Shown here: positions 10,918-20,886 of the stretch, one piece after another
Position numbering within the stretch: the first letter of the stretch is position 1
Layout: each line of letters starts with the position of its first letter
Assembly (NCBI GenBank): GCA_003576535.1
Contig: QXCQ01000132.1
Location: forward strand, 224,573 to 288,572
Source of the DNA: Nakamurella silvestris
GTDB lineage: Bacteria; Actinomycetota; Actinomycetes; Mycobacteriales; Nakamurellaceae
Direction: 5' to 3'
DNA: 64,000 nucleotides
Position numbers and translations under genes: made by a program
The notes under the pieces: model-generated
What the model was told of the DNA's origin: nothing
Databases searched by the model: none
The model's input: only the letters and a program-made list of their open reading frames with translations

Positions 10918-11583
10918 ATGAGTTCCTCCACACCTGCGCCGGCCACCCTGATCCTGGCGCGGCACGGTCAGACCGTCTGGCACGCGGAGAACCGGTACGC
11001 CGGCAGCAGCGACATCGACCTCACCCCGACCGGGGTGGAGCAGGCGGGGCTGCTTGCCGAGTGGGCGGCACTGGCCCGGCCCGAAGCCCTCTACTGCTCG
11101 CCGATCCGCCGGGCGCAGGAGACGATCGCGCCGACCCGGGAGGCCCTGGGAACGGCCGTCACCACGGTGGCCGATCTGCGGGAGCAGGATTTCGGTGTCG
11201 CCGAGGGGCGCACCATCGGCGAACTCGCCGCCGAGAACCCCCGGCTGGTCGCCGATTTCCGGGCCGACCCGGTCGCCCATCACTTCCCGGGTGGCGAGTC
11301 CCCGCTGACGGTGGCCGCACGAGGGGCCGCCGCACTCCGGGGGATCGCCGCCGACAACCCCGGCCGGACGGTGCTGGTGGTTGCCCACAACACACTGATC
11401 CGGGTGAGCCTGTGCGCCCTCATCGGGGTACCGGTGAACACCTACCGGGCGGTCTTTCCGCAGCTGAGCAATGGCACCTTGACCCAGCTGAGGCTCGGCG
11501 CGGATCCGGCGGCCCCGGCTGCCTTGCTCAGTTTCAACGTCCCGATCGCGGGGGAGATCGCCGTCCGGCGGGGGCAGGGGTGA
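10918..11583 (+). CDS. Histidine phosphatase family protein (phosphoglycerate mutase-like)
   Basis: The protein has 221 residues with the RHG signature LILARHGQTVWHAENRYAGS at the N-terminus, where the His is the phospho-acceptor. The second conserved Arg is in YCSPIRRAQET, Glu in LREQDFGVAEG, and the C-terminal catalytic His in VLVVAHNTLIR. This is the cofactor-independent-of-ATP phosphohydrolase/mutase superfamily. Actual substrates range from sugar phosphates to cobalamin precursors, so only the superfamily is called. It follows the FGGY kinase on the same strand and directly precedes hisD. Confidence 0.82.
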   Translation: MSSSTPAPATLILARHGQTVWHAENRYAGSSDIDLTPTGVEQAGLLAEWAALARPEALYCSPIRRAQETIAPTREALGTAVTTVADLREQDFGVAEGRTIGELAAENPRLVADFRADPVAHHFPGGESPLTVAARGAAALRGIAADNPGRTVLVVAHNTLIRVSLCALIGVPVNTYRAVFPQLSNGTLTQLRLGADPAAPAALLSFNVPIAGEIAVRRGQG

Positions 11584-11605
11584 AAAAGGAGGGTGCAGGG
11601 CCGAA

Positions 11606-11611
11606 TACCCT
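11606..11611 (+). promoter_or_regulatory. -10 hexamer for leaderless hisD transcription
   Basis: TACCCT ends six bases before the hisD ATG. An AAAAAGGAGGG stretch lies about 25 bases upstream of the ATG, too far to be its ribosome binding site. This matches the -10/ATG spacing seen at several other starts in the window and suggests a leaderless his mRNA. Confidence 0.4.
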
Positions 11612-11617
11612 TGACCC

Positions 11618-14704
<3,087 letters not shown>

Positions 14705-14708
<4 letters not shown>

Positions 14709-14854
14709 ACTGGTTGCCCCTGCTGTTGTTCGCGTTGGCGGGCCTGCTCGCCGGCGGTGTCGGAGCCTTCTGGAAGGAATCCCGGGTCGCGGCCGTCGTG
14801 CTGCTCGTCCTGGTGGTCGGTTGTGTGGCCGGAGGTGTGCTGTGGCTGGTGTGA
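14705..14854 (+). CDS. Small two-helix membrane protein between hisB and hisH (49 aa)
   Basis: The GTG overlaps the hisB stop by four bases (GTGA) and the frame runs to a TGA just inside the start of hisH. The product [20 protein letters not shown]... has two hydrophobic segments, residues 3-20 and 28-47, joined by a short FWKESR loop, a typical hairpin membrane miniprotein. Third positions are strongly G/C biased and the overlaps on both sides are tight, which supports real translation. I recall uncharacterised small membrane proteins in this slot in other actinobacteria, but the function is unknown. Confidence 0.68.
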
Positions 14855-15522
14855 GCGCTGCTGGTGCGGGCGCCGCGGTCCCCGGCACTGGCAAGAAGGT
14901 GGTGGTCCTGGACTACGGCTCGGGCAACCTGGCCTCGGCCTCCCGGGCTTTGCGTCGGGCCGGTGCCGAGGTCGAGGTCACCTCGGATTTCGACATCGCG
15001 TTGGCGGCCGACGGTCTGGTGGTTCCGGGGGTCGGTGCCTACGCGGCGTGCATGAAGGGGCTGCTCGGCGTCCGGGGGGACCGGATCATCGGGCGTCGCC
15101 TGGCCGGTTCCCGTCCGGTGCTCGGGATCTGCGTCGGGATGCAGATCCTGTTCGCCCGCGGGGTCGAGCACGGTGAGGAGAGCGAGGGTGTCGGCGAGTG
15201 GCCGGGGACGGTCGAACGGCTGCAGGCACCGATCGTGCCGCACATGGGCTGGAACACCGTCGAGGCAGGAGAGGGGAGCACCCTGTTCGCCGGTCTCGAC
15301 GCCTCGACCCGGTACTACTTCGTGCATTCCTACGGAGTGCGCAACTGGGAGCTTGAGGTGAGTGGTTCCTTCACTCCACCCGTGCTGACCTGGGCCGATC
15401 ATGGCGGGGACCGGTTCGTGGCGGCGGTGGAGAACGGTCCGCTCTCGGCCACCCAGTTCCACCCGGAGAAGTCCGGGGACGCCGGTGCCGTGGTGCTGGA
15501 GAACTGGATCCGCTCCCTCTAA
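14842..15522 (+). CDS. hisH: Imidazole glycerol phosphate synthase, glutamine amidotransferase subunit
   Basis: HisH is the glutaminase subunit that channels ammonia to HisF. From the GTG at 14,842 it has 226 residues. The N-terminal [18 protein letters not shown], the nucleophile Cys97 in [10 protein letters not shown] and the His-Glu pair in TQFHPEKSG complete the class-I triad. The start is chosen because GGAGGT lies five bases upstream; a second GTG at 14,851 in the same frame gives the classic four-base overlap with the small membrane gene and is a close alternative. hisA/priA and hisF, normally next, are absent here. Confidence 0.94.
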   Translation: MAGVSAAGAGAAVPGTGKKVVVLDYGSGNLASASRALRRAGAEVEVTSDFDIALAADGLVVPGVGAYAACMKGLLGVRGDRIIGRRLAGSRPVLGICVGMQILFARGVEHGEESEGVGEWPGTVERLQAPIVPHMGWNTVEAGEGSTLFAGLDASTRYYFVHSYGVRNWELEVSGSFTPPVLTWADHGGDRFVAAVENGPLSATQFHPEKSGDAGAVVLENWIRSL

Positions 15523-15530
15523 CAGGCGTC

Positions 15531-15574
15531 TTGTAGATTCCGATCGGCCCGTTTACTGTCGAACTCATGTTCGA
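15531..15574 (+). promoter_or_regulatory. SOS promoter of imuA' with perfect LexA box covering the start codon
   Basis: TTGTAG (15,531-15,536), a 17-base spacer and TACTGT (15,554-15,559) make a good -35/-10 pair. The LexA box TCGAAC-TCAT-GTTCGA occupies 15,559-15,574, a perfect match to the actinobacterial consensus TCGAAC-N4-GTTCGA. It starts on the last base of the -10 and contains the ATG (15,567-15,569), so LexA would block both the promoter and the initiation site. The mRNA is predicted to be leaderless. Confidence 0.88.
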
Positions 15575-16481
15575 AAAACTGCCCGACGGTGTCCTCGGCG
15601 ACCGTCAGGCGACGCTGGCCGAACTGCGCCGTCGGCTCGGTGCGGACAGTCGCCTCAGCGGGGTGGACGGGCGGGGTGGATCCGGCGCGGTGGTGGGCCT
15701 TGACGGTGTCGGTCGTGGGTCCGGTGACGGGGTCGGTTCCGGTTCCGCCCGGGGTGGTTCCGGCGGCGCGGTGGGGGTCGGGGCGTCCGAGGGCGGGCCG
15801 TTCGGCGCACGGGGTGGCTACCTCCCGGTGCTGTCGCCGTGGGCCGACGTGCTCCCCGGTGGCGGGTTGCCCCGGGGCGGGGTGGTGGCGCTGACCGGTA
15901 CCGGTGTCACCAGTGCCTTGTTCACCCTGCTGGCCGGTCCGGGGATGCCCTGGGCGGCGCTGGTGGGCCTGCCGAACCTCGGCCTGTTGGCAGCGGCCGA
16001 ACTGGGGGTGGACCTGGATCGGGTGGTGCTGATCCCTGATCCGGGACCGGATGTGCTGCAGGTGTTGTCGGTGTTGACCGACGGGGTGGATCTGATCGCG
16101 GTACGTGCGGCCCGGGGGCCGCTGGCGCCACCGGCCAGGCTGCGGGTGCTGCAGGGGCGGCTCCGTCAACGTGGCACCGTGCTGCTGGCGGTGGGCCCCT
16201 GGGTGGGGGCCGATCTGTCCCTGGCGGTCTCGATGCGGGGATGGCGGGGGATAGGTGCCGGGCACGGTCGCCTGGTGGCCAGGGAGCTCGACGTCGAGGT
16301 GAGTGGTCGTGGGGTGGCCGGGCGGACCCGTCACACCCGACTGCTGCTCGCGGCCGGTGGGCCCGGGGCGGCTGGGCAGGTGCTGGTCTCCACCGCCCCG
16401 GTGCAGGAACGGTCGGCGGGGCTGCCGGTCGGGCTGCAGGCTGGGCTGCCGGTCGAACTGCCGGTGGCCGCCGCCCGGTAA
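15567..16481 (+). CDS. imuA': ImuA'-like protein of the SOS mutasome
   Basis: This 304-residue protein is distantly RecA/SulA-like. The N-terminal MFEKLPDGVLGDRQATLAEL and the region GGYLPVLSPWADVLPGGGLP with GGVVALTGTGVTSALFTLLA resemble ImuA' of mycobacteria, although the Walker A is degenerate. A Gly/Ser-rich low-complexity linker lies near 40-75. ImuA' works with ImuB and the polymerase DnaE2 in damage-induced mutagenesis. The perfect LexA box over its start and the imuB-dnaE2 pair downstream support the call more strongly than the sequence does. Confidence 0.82.
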   Translation: MFEKLPDGVLGDRQATLAELRRRLGADSRLSGVDGRGGSGAVVGLDGVGRGSGDGVGSGSARGGSGGAVGVGASEGGPFGARGGYLPVLSPWADVLPGGGLPRGGVVALTGTGVTSALFTLLAGPGMPWAALVGLPNLGLLAAAELGVDLDRVVLIPDPGPDVLQVLSVLTDGVDLIAVRAARGPLAPPARLRVLQGRLRQRGTVLLAVGPWVGADLSLAVSMRGWRGIGAGHGRLVARELDVEVSGRGVAGRTRHTRLLLAAGGPGAAGQVLVSTAPVQERSAGLPVGLQAGLPVELPVAAAR

Positions 16482-16490
16482 ACCCTTCCG

Positions 16491-16558
16491 TTCCCGCGCG
16501 CGTTCTTCGTCCTCGCGCACGATGTTTCGTGCGCGAGGAACAACATCGCGCGCGGGAA
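16491..16558. repeat. Intergenic nested palindrome, family B copy 1
   Basis: The outer arms are TTCCCGCGCGCG (16,491-16,502) and CGCGCGCGGGAA (16,547-16,558). An inner perfect hairpin, TCCTCGCGCACGA / TCGTGCGCGAGGA (16,510-16,522 and 16,527-16,539), sits inside them. The element starts 10 bases after the imuA' stop and lies between convergent genes. A same-length (68-base) relative lies at 63,871-63,938. The bases CGCGGGAACAGGGGGTG at 16,551-16,567 recur at 19,136-19,152. Confidence 0.85.
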
Positions 16559-16575
16559 CAGGGGGTGGTGGGTTG

Positions 16576-18861
16576 TTACCTGCCCTTGATCGGCGTCGTC
16601 CGTGCACTTGCCACAGAGGCAGACGTGTACCCGGCCTTGGATCCGGTGACCAGCACCGAGAGGCGTTTTGATTTCAGGGACGCGGGAATCTTGTAGCGAC
16701 GCTGCGTCGCGCCGGCAATCGGGTGGCCGTTCTGTCGCCATTGATATTTCAACATGTCGACCCTGGGGGTCCAGCCGGCCGTCACGTTCAGGGTTGCCCC
16801 TACCTTCGCCGTACCGGAGATCCGTGGGACAGGGGTGGTCAACGTGCCTGCGGCGACCGGCCCGACGACCAGGCTGGTCAAAGAGCTGTCGACATATCCG
16901 AGCTTTCGACCGGTGGATCTCACTGAGATCTGTTTTCCTACGGCCCCCGCCGGCACCACCATCGTTGAGCGGACCTGTCCGGCTATCGGACGACCGTCCA
17001 GCAACCATTGGTAGACGAGCTCGTCGGGTTCCGGGCGCCACGCCCCGCTGCCAACGGTCAGCGTTGCACCCACGGTCGGCCAGCCCAACACGTGTGGGTA
17101 CACCTTGGCGAACAGAGAAGGGAACACCGGGGCGGTCTCGTTGCTGCGTACACTGACCGTGCCGGATCCAGATCGGACACCGGTCACCTCGACGGAGAGC
17201 TTCTTTCCCATCAGCGCGCTGGTGACCATCAACTTCCTGTCGGATTCGCCGGGAAGCACACCACCGTCGGCATACCAGCGGTAGGACAACGTCACCGGAC
17301 TCGGCCCCCACACCCCGGTCGTGGCGATCAACGGGACATCGACATAGGCCTCGTTGTTCAGCACCACTCTGGTGGGGGTGATCGTCGTGCCGACATCCGC
17401 TGGGGCCGACGTCAGGATGAGTCCCTGCGTGTGCTGGACGTGCTGGTTGTCGGAGGCCCTGACCCGACCAACGGCGGTGCACGAAATCGCCGATCCGCAC
17501 GACAGAGAGGTGAACACCGAATAGTGCGGATGTGGATGCGGATAGCTGTGTCGCGTGCCGGTCCAGGTTCCGTCCACGGATCGCAGGACGAACGCCTCTG
17601 CGTTGCCCCGGTTGTCGCTCACGCGACCTATCCCGGTGCAGGTGTCGGCAGTACAGCTCAAGCCTTCCAGTTCTCTGGTTCCGCCGCCGGGAACCTGCGG
17701 GTAGATGACACGCGAGATGGTCCATATGCCGTCGAACCAACCGTAGACGACGAAATGAGTGCCAATGCCGCGCACGTACCGCGCCGCGGTGATGGCGCAG
17801 GGGCCACCGGTGGCGCAGCTCATCCGGACAGCATCATTGCCGTAGTTGTATTCGTGCGGGAGATTGGGCAACCAGCTCGTTTCCCAGACCCCCGATTTCA
17901 GGGTCGCGATCACGTTCTGGGCGATACCGGCCTCGGCCCTGGCAGGTCCGGCGGCGAAACACGCATCGGGACCGGTGCACGCGATCGCAGCGAACCCGTT
18001 GTCGATCGACCCTCCGCCGGTCGGCCAATCGCCGCTCACTGCGGACCACCCGCCGGTCGATCGGGTGACGAGCACCGACCCGTGATCGTCCGCCGCGCCC
18101 GGCGCGTAGTACTGGCCCGTGGCCGCGCAGAAATCCGGGCCCCGGCAGTCGATGCCGGTCAACTGCACCTGGGCACCGGGCAGATCGGCAGGCATCGTCA
18201 ACGACTCGATCGACATCTGGTCGTCGCGGATCTCCAGGATGAATTCCTTGTTCGCTTGATTGGAGGGCGACCGGCCGAGCGGATACCTGCCGACTGCCAC
18301 GCAGAACGTGGGCGTGCCACAGGAAAGCGCCGCCAGACTGACATCCTGGGCAGCAACTCCCATCGGGGGTTCCACAGGGAGGCTGCTCCAGATCCCGTCC
18401 TGGGACCGGGTGATCATCGGTACCCGGGTGCCGGTCGCGTCGAGGAAGGTCCCGCGTGCCACGCAGGCTCCCTCACCCCCGCAGGCCAACCCGGTGAGGA
18501 GAGCTTGGCTACCGCCATCGGGTGCGGCGGTCGGCAGTGTCGTCGTCACGCTGTCCTTCAGCGTCACGATCGCCGACGAATCGGCACCGGAGGTGGTGGT
18601 GTAGTCGCCGATCATCACGCACGTCGCGGCCGACGTGCACACCACCTCCGACAGCTCCGGGCCGGCAAGTGCTGCCGCATCGGCGGCCAACGGAGCGTAG
18701 TAGCCCTGATAGATCAGATCGGCGGGATCGGCGGGCGATACAGCTGTCTGCTGGGCAGTCACCGGCGCTGGCTGCTCCTGCGCAGCGGCGGTCGATGATC
18801 CGACCGCTGCAAGCAGCGTTGCCACCACCGTCCCGAGGACCGTCACCGACCGTCTCAACAC
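16576..18861 (-). CDS. Secreted cysteine-pair repeat protein with C-terminal Ig-like repeats
   Basis: The product has 761 residues from a GTG with AGGGGAA upstream; a longer open frame upstream adds an unlikely polar tail before the signal peptide. Residues 1-27 are a signal peptide (VLRRSVTVLGTVVATLLAAV, then STAAA, cleavage near 27). Residues 70-470 hold eight repeats of 52-58 residues, each with a Cys pair, mostly C-x5-C: 75/81, 127/133, 181/187, 239/245, 295/301, 349/355, 403/408, 455/461, typically followed by a V-G-R/Y step. This looks like an eight-bladed beta-propeller with one disulfide per blade (inference). Residues 490-761 contain three Ig-like surface repeats with YxWxxDG and G-K-x-L/I-S-V motifs. 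There is no sortase or SLH signal, so it is probably released or loosely bound. It lies antisense between imuA' and imuB. Confidence 0.78.
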   Translation of the reverse strand: MLRRSVTVLGTVVATLLAAVGSSTAAAQEQPAPVTAQQTAVSPADPADLIYQGYYAPLAADAAALAGPELSEVVCTSAATCVMIGDYTTTSGADSSAIVTLKDSVTTTLPTAAPDGGSQALLTGLACGGEGACVARGTFLDATGTRVPMITRSQDGIWSSLPVEPPMGVAAQDVSLAALSCGTPTFCVAVGRYPLGRSPSNQANKEFILEIRDDQMSIESLTMPADLPGAQVQLTGIDCRGPDFCAATGQYYAPGAADDHGSVLVTRSTGGWSAVSGDWPTGGGSIDNGFAAIACTGPDACFAAGPARAEAGIAQNVIATLKSGVWETSWLPNLPHEYNYGNDAVRMSCATGGPCAITAARYVRGIGTHFVVYGWFDGIWTISRVIYPQVPGGGTRELEGLSCTADTCTGIGRVSDNRGNAEAFVLRSVDGTWTGTRHSYPHPHPHYSVFTSLSCGSAISCTAVGRVRASDNQHVQHTQGLILTSAPADVGTTITPTRVVLNNEAYVDVPLIATTGVWGPSPVTLSYRWYADGGVLPGESDRKLMVTSALMGKKLSVEVTGVRSGSGTVSVRSNETAPVFPSLFAKVYPHVLGWPTVGATLTVGSGAWRPEPDELVYQWLLDGRPIAGQVRSTMVVPAGAVGKQISVRSTGRKLGYVDSSLTSLVVGPVAAGTLTTPVPRISGTAKVGATLNVTAGWTPRVDMLKYQWRQNGHPIAGATQRRYKIPASLKSKRLSVLVTGSKAGYTSASVASARTTPIKGR

Positions 18862-19166
18862 GTGTTCCCCTGACCGTCGCAGTAGTTCATTCAATTTCAG
18901 CCAGTGGCAGGTTCGTCCAAGGGCGGGCAGGTTCGCCCACCGGCACCGTCTGTCCTGGCCAGAGGACGATCTCACGAACGGGGGATTGCGGCAAGGCAAA
19001 TCGGTGAACCCCTCACAAATGGACTAATCCCGGGCCCAGCGGGGATCCGCGCTCCTCGCCGACTTCCGCGCACGCTGCAGTGAGCGCGGAAGTCGGGAAG
19101 AAGCGCGGTCAACAGGGCCTGCAGGGGCAGTGACCCGCGGGAACAGGGGGTGTCGGTGGCCTGTCC
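18862..19166. other. Divergent intergenic region with a perfect 13-bp hairpin
   Basis: This region lies between the secreted-protein gene (minus) and imuB (plus). It holds the hairpin CCGACTTCCGCGC / GCGCGGAAGTCGG (19,059-19,071 and 19,084-19,096) and, at 19,136-19,152, the 17-base sequence shared with the other flank of the secreted-protein gene. It must also carry that gene's promoter, but I see no convincing -35/-10 pair. Confidence 0.6.
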
Positions 19167-19187
19167 TATCCTCGAACTGACGTTCGA
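19167..19187 (+). promoter_or_regulatory. SOS promoter of imuB-dnaE2: -10 plus perfect LexA box
   Basis: TATCCT (19,167-19,172) fits TANNNT. The LexA box TCGAAC-TGAC-GTTCGA lies at 19,172-19,187, again starting on the last base of the -10, the same geometry as at imuA'. The ribosome binding site AAGGAG (19,191-19,196) follows, seven bases before the imuB ATG. No clear -35 is visible. Confidence 0.88.
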
Positions 19188-19203
19188 AGAAAGGAGCCCT
19201 GGG

Positions 19204-20886
19204 ATGCCTCACCTGCTGGAACCGGCACTGCTGCACGCCGACCGGATCACCACCCGCACCCTGGTCCTGTGGTGCCCGGACTGGCCGACCGTCACCGCCC
19301 TCAAGGAGCACCGTCTTCCGGTGGCGACCCCGGCGGTGGTGTTGTCCGGCAACAGGGTGCTCTCCTGCACCCAGAGCGCCCGGGTGGAGGGGGTCCGGAT
19401 CGGCCAGCGACGCCGCGAGGCCGAATCCCACTGCCCGAACCTGCGGGTGTTCAAGGCCGATGCCGAGCGTGACGCCCGGATGTTCGAGGCGGTCGCGGTC
19501 GCCGTCGAGGAGATCGCCCCCGGGGTGGAGATCCTGCGGCCCGGCATGATCGCCTGCCCGGCCAAGGGGCCGGCCAGGTACTTCGGCAGTGAGCAGGCGG
19601 CGGCGGAGAAACTCGCCGATGCGGTGGAAGCACAGGACATCGAATGTCGGGTCGGCGCTGCCGACGTCCTACCGGTGGCGGTGCTGGCCGCCCGGCAGTC
19701 GGTGTTCGTACCACCCGGCGGGTCGGCGGCGTTCTGCGCGGCTCTGCCGATCGACGAACTGGCCAGGGACAGCGCCGTCTCCCCTCCGGACCGGGTGGAG
19801 CTGATCGACCTGCTCAAGCGCCTCGGGATCACCACGATGGGGGAGTTCGCCGCCCTGCCGGAGGCCAAGGTCATCACCCGGTTCGGCGGCGACGCCGCCG
19901 TCGCCCATCGTCTTGCCGCCGGACGTGCCGAGCGTGGGCTGTCCCGGCGGCACATCCCGGCCGAACTGGTCGTCGAACAGATCTGCGACCCTCCGCTGGA
20001 CCGGGTGGACACCGCCGCCTTCCTGGCCAGGGCGCTGGCCGAACGGTTCCACACCCGACTGGCCGCCGGTGGCCTGGCCTGCACCCGGCTGTCCATCAGC
20101 GCCCACACCGAGCAGGGACGGACGCTGTCCCGCACCTGGCGATGCGTGAGTCCGTTGACCCCGGCCGCCACCGCCGACCGGCTGCGCTGGCAGCTCGACG
20201 GCTGGATCACCGCGCGCGCCAGAACCTCCGGTGCGACACAGCTCTCCGAGACCGATCCGATCGACAGTGTCACTGATGCGGTCACCCTGTTGCGGCTGGA
20301 GCCCGTCGAGGCGGTTGACGCCGGCCGGATCCAGTACGGACTCTGGGGGAGCTCCGGGGAGGACGACGAACGGGCGAACTGGGCGCTGGCCCGGGTGCAA
20401 GGGCTGCTCGGCCCGGAATCGGTGGTGACCCCGGTGCTGGCCGGTGGCCGCGGGGTGGCCGAGCGGATCAGGTTCCTGCCCTGGGGACAGGAGAAGGTGG
20501 AGGAGGGCAGCCCGGGTGCACCGTGGCCCGGCCGGATCCCGGCCCCCTCACCCACCCGGTTGACCGCCGCGGAGAACGTCGGGAAGGTGCTGGATGTCCT
20601 CGACATACACGGCGGCGCAGTGGGTGTCGACGATCGGGGGTTCCTCAGCGCCTCACCCTGCTACCTCGAGCCCCGGACCGGACCACGACGACGGATCTCC
20701 GGGTGGGCCGGTCCGTGGTTGTTCGACGAGCGGTGGTGGCAGGGCGCGCCGACGATCGGCTCCGGGACCGACTCCGCCGAGCGGGGCAACCCGCTGGCCC
20801 GGCTGCAGATCCTGTTGGAGGACGGGCCGGTGCTGCTGGTCGGTTACGGGCGGGGCACCTGGTCCTTGGAAGGGGTGTACGACTGA
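19204..20886 (+). CDS. imuB: ImuB, non-catalytic Y-family polymerase-like mutasome hub
   Basis: The protein has 560 residues from the ATG that follows the LexA box and AAGGAG; a GTG at 19,150 is in frame but precedes the LexA box. The Y-family fold is recognisable (LVLWCPDWPTV at the N-terminus, PNLRVFKADAERDARMFEAV, ILRPGMIACPAKGPARYFG). The catalytic acids of active Y-polymerases are missing: the first motif reads LWCPDW, and the usual acidic pair is replaced by RPG. This is the known state of ImuB, which bridges DnaE2, ImuA' and the beta clamp. The last 60 residues include the usual ImuB tail (RRISGWAGPW, WQGAP). It overlaps dnaE2 by one base (TGATG). Confidence 0.92.
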   Translation: MPHLLEPALLHADRITTRTLVLWCPDWPTVTALKEHRLPVATPAVVLSGNRVLSCTQSARVEGVRIGQRRREAESHCPNLRVFKADAERDARMFEAVAVAVEEIAPGVEILRPGMIACPAKGPARYFGSEQAAAEKLADAVEAQDIECRVGAADVLPVAVLAARQSVFVPPGGSAAFCAALPIDELARDSAVSPPDRVELIDLLKRLGITTMGEFAALPEAKVITRFGGDAAVAHRLAAGRAERGLSRRHIPAELVVEQICDPPLDRVDTAAFLARALAERFHTRLAAGGLACTRLSISAHTEQGRTLSRTWRCVSPLTPAATADRLRWQLDGWITARARTSGATQLSETDPIDSVTDAVTLLRLEPVEAVDAGRIQYGLWGSSGEDDERANWALARVQGLLGPESVVTPVLAGGRGVAERIRFLPWGQEKVEEGSPGAPWPGRIPAPSPTRLTAAENVGKVLDVLDIHGGAVGVDDRGFLSASPCYLEPRTGPRRRISGWAGPWLFDERWWQGAPTIGSGTDSAERGNPLARLQILLEDGPVLLVGYGRGTWSLEGVYD

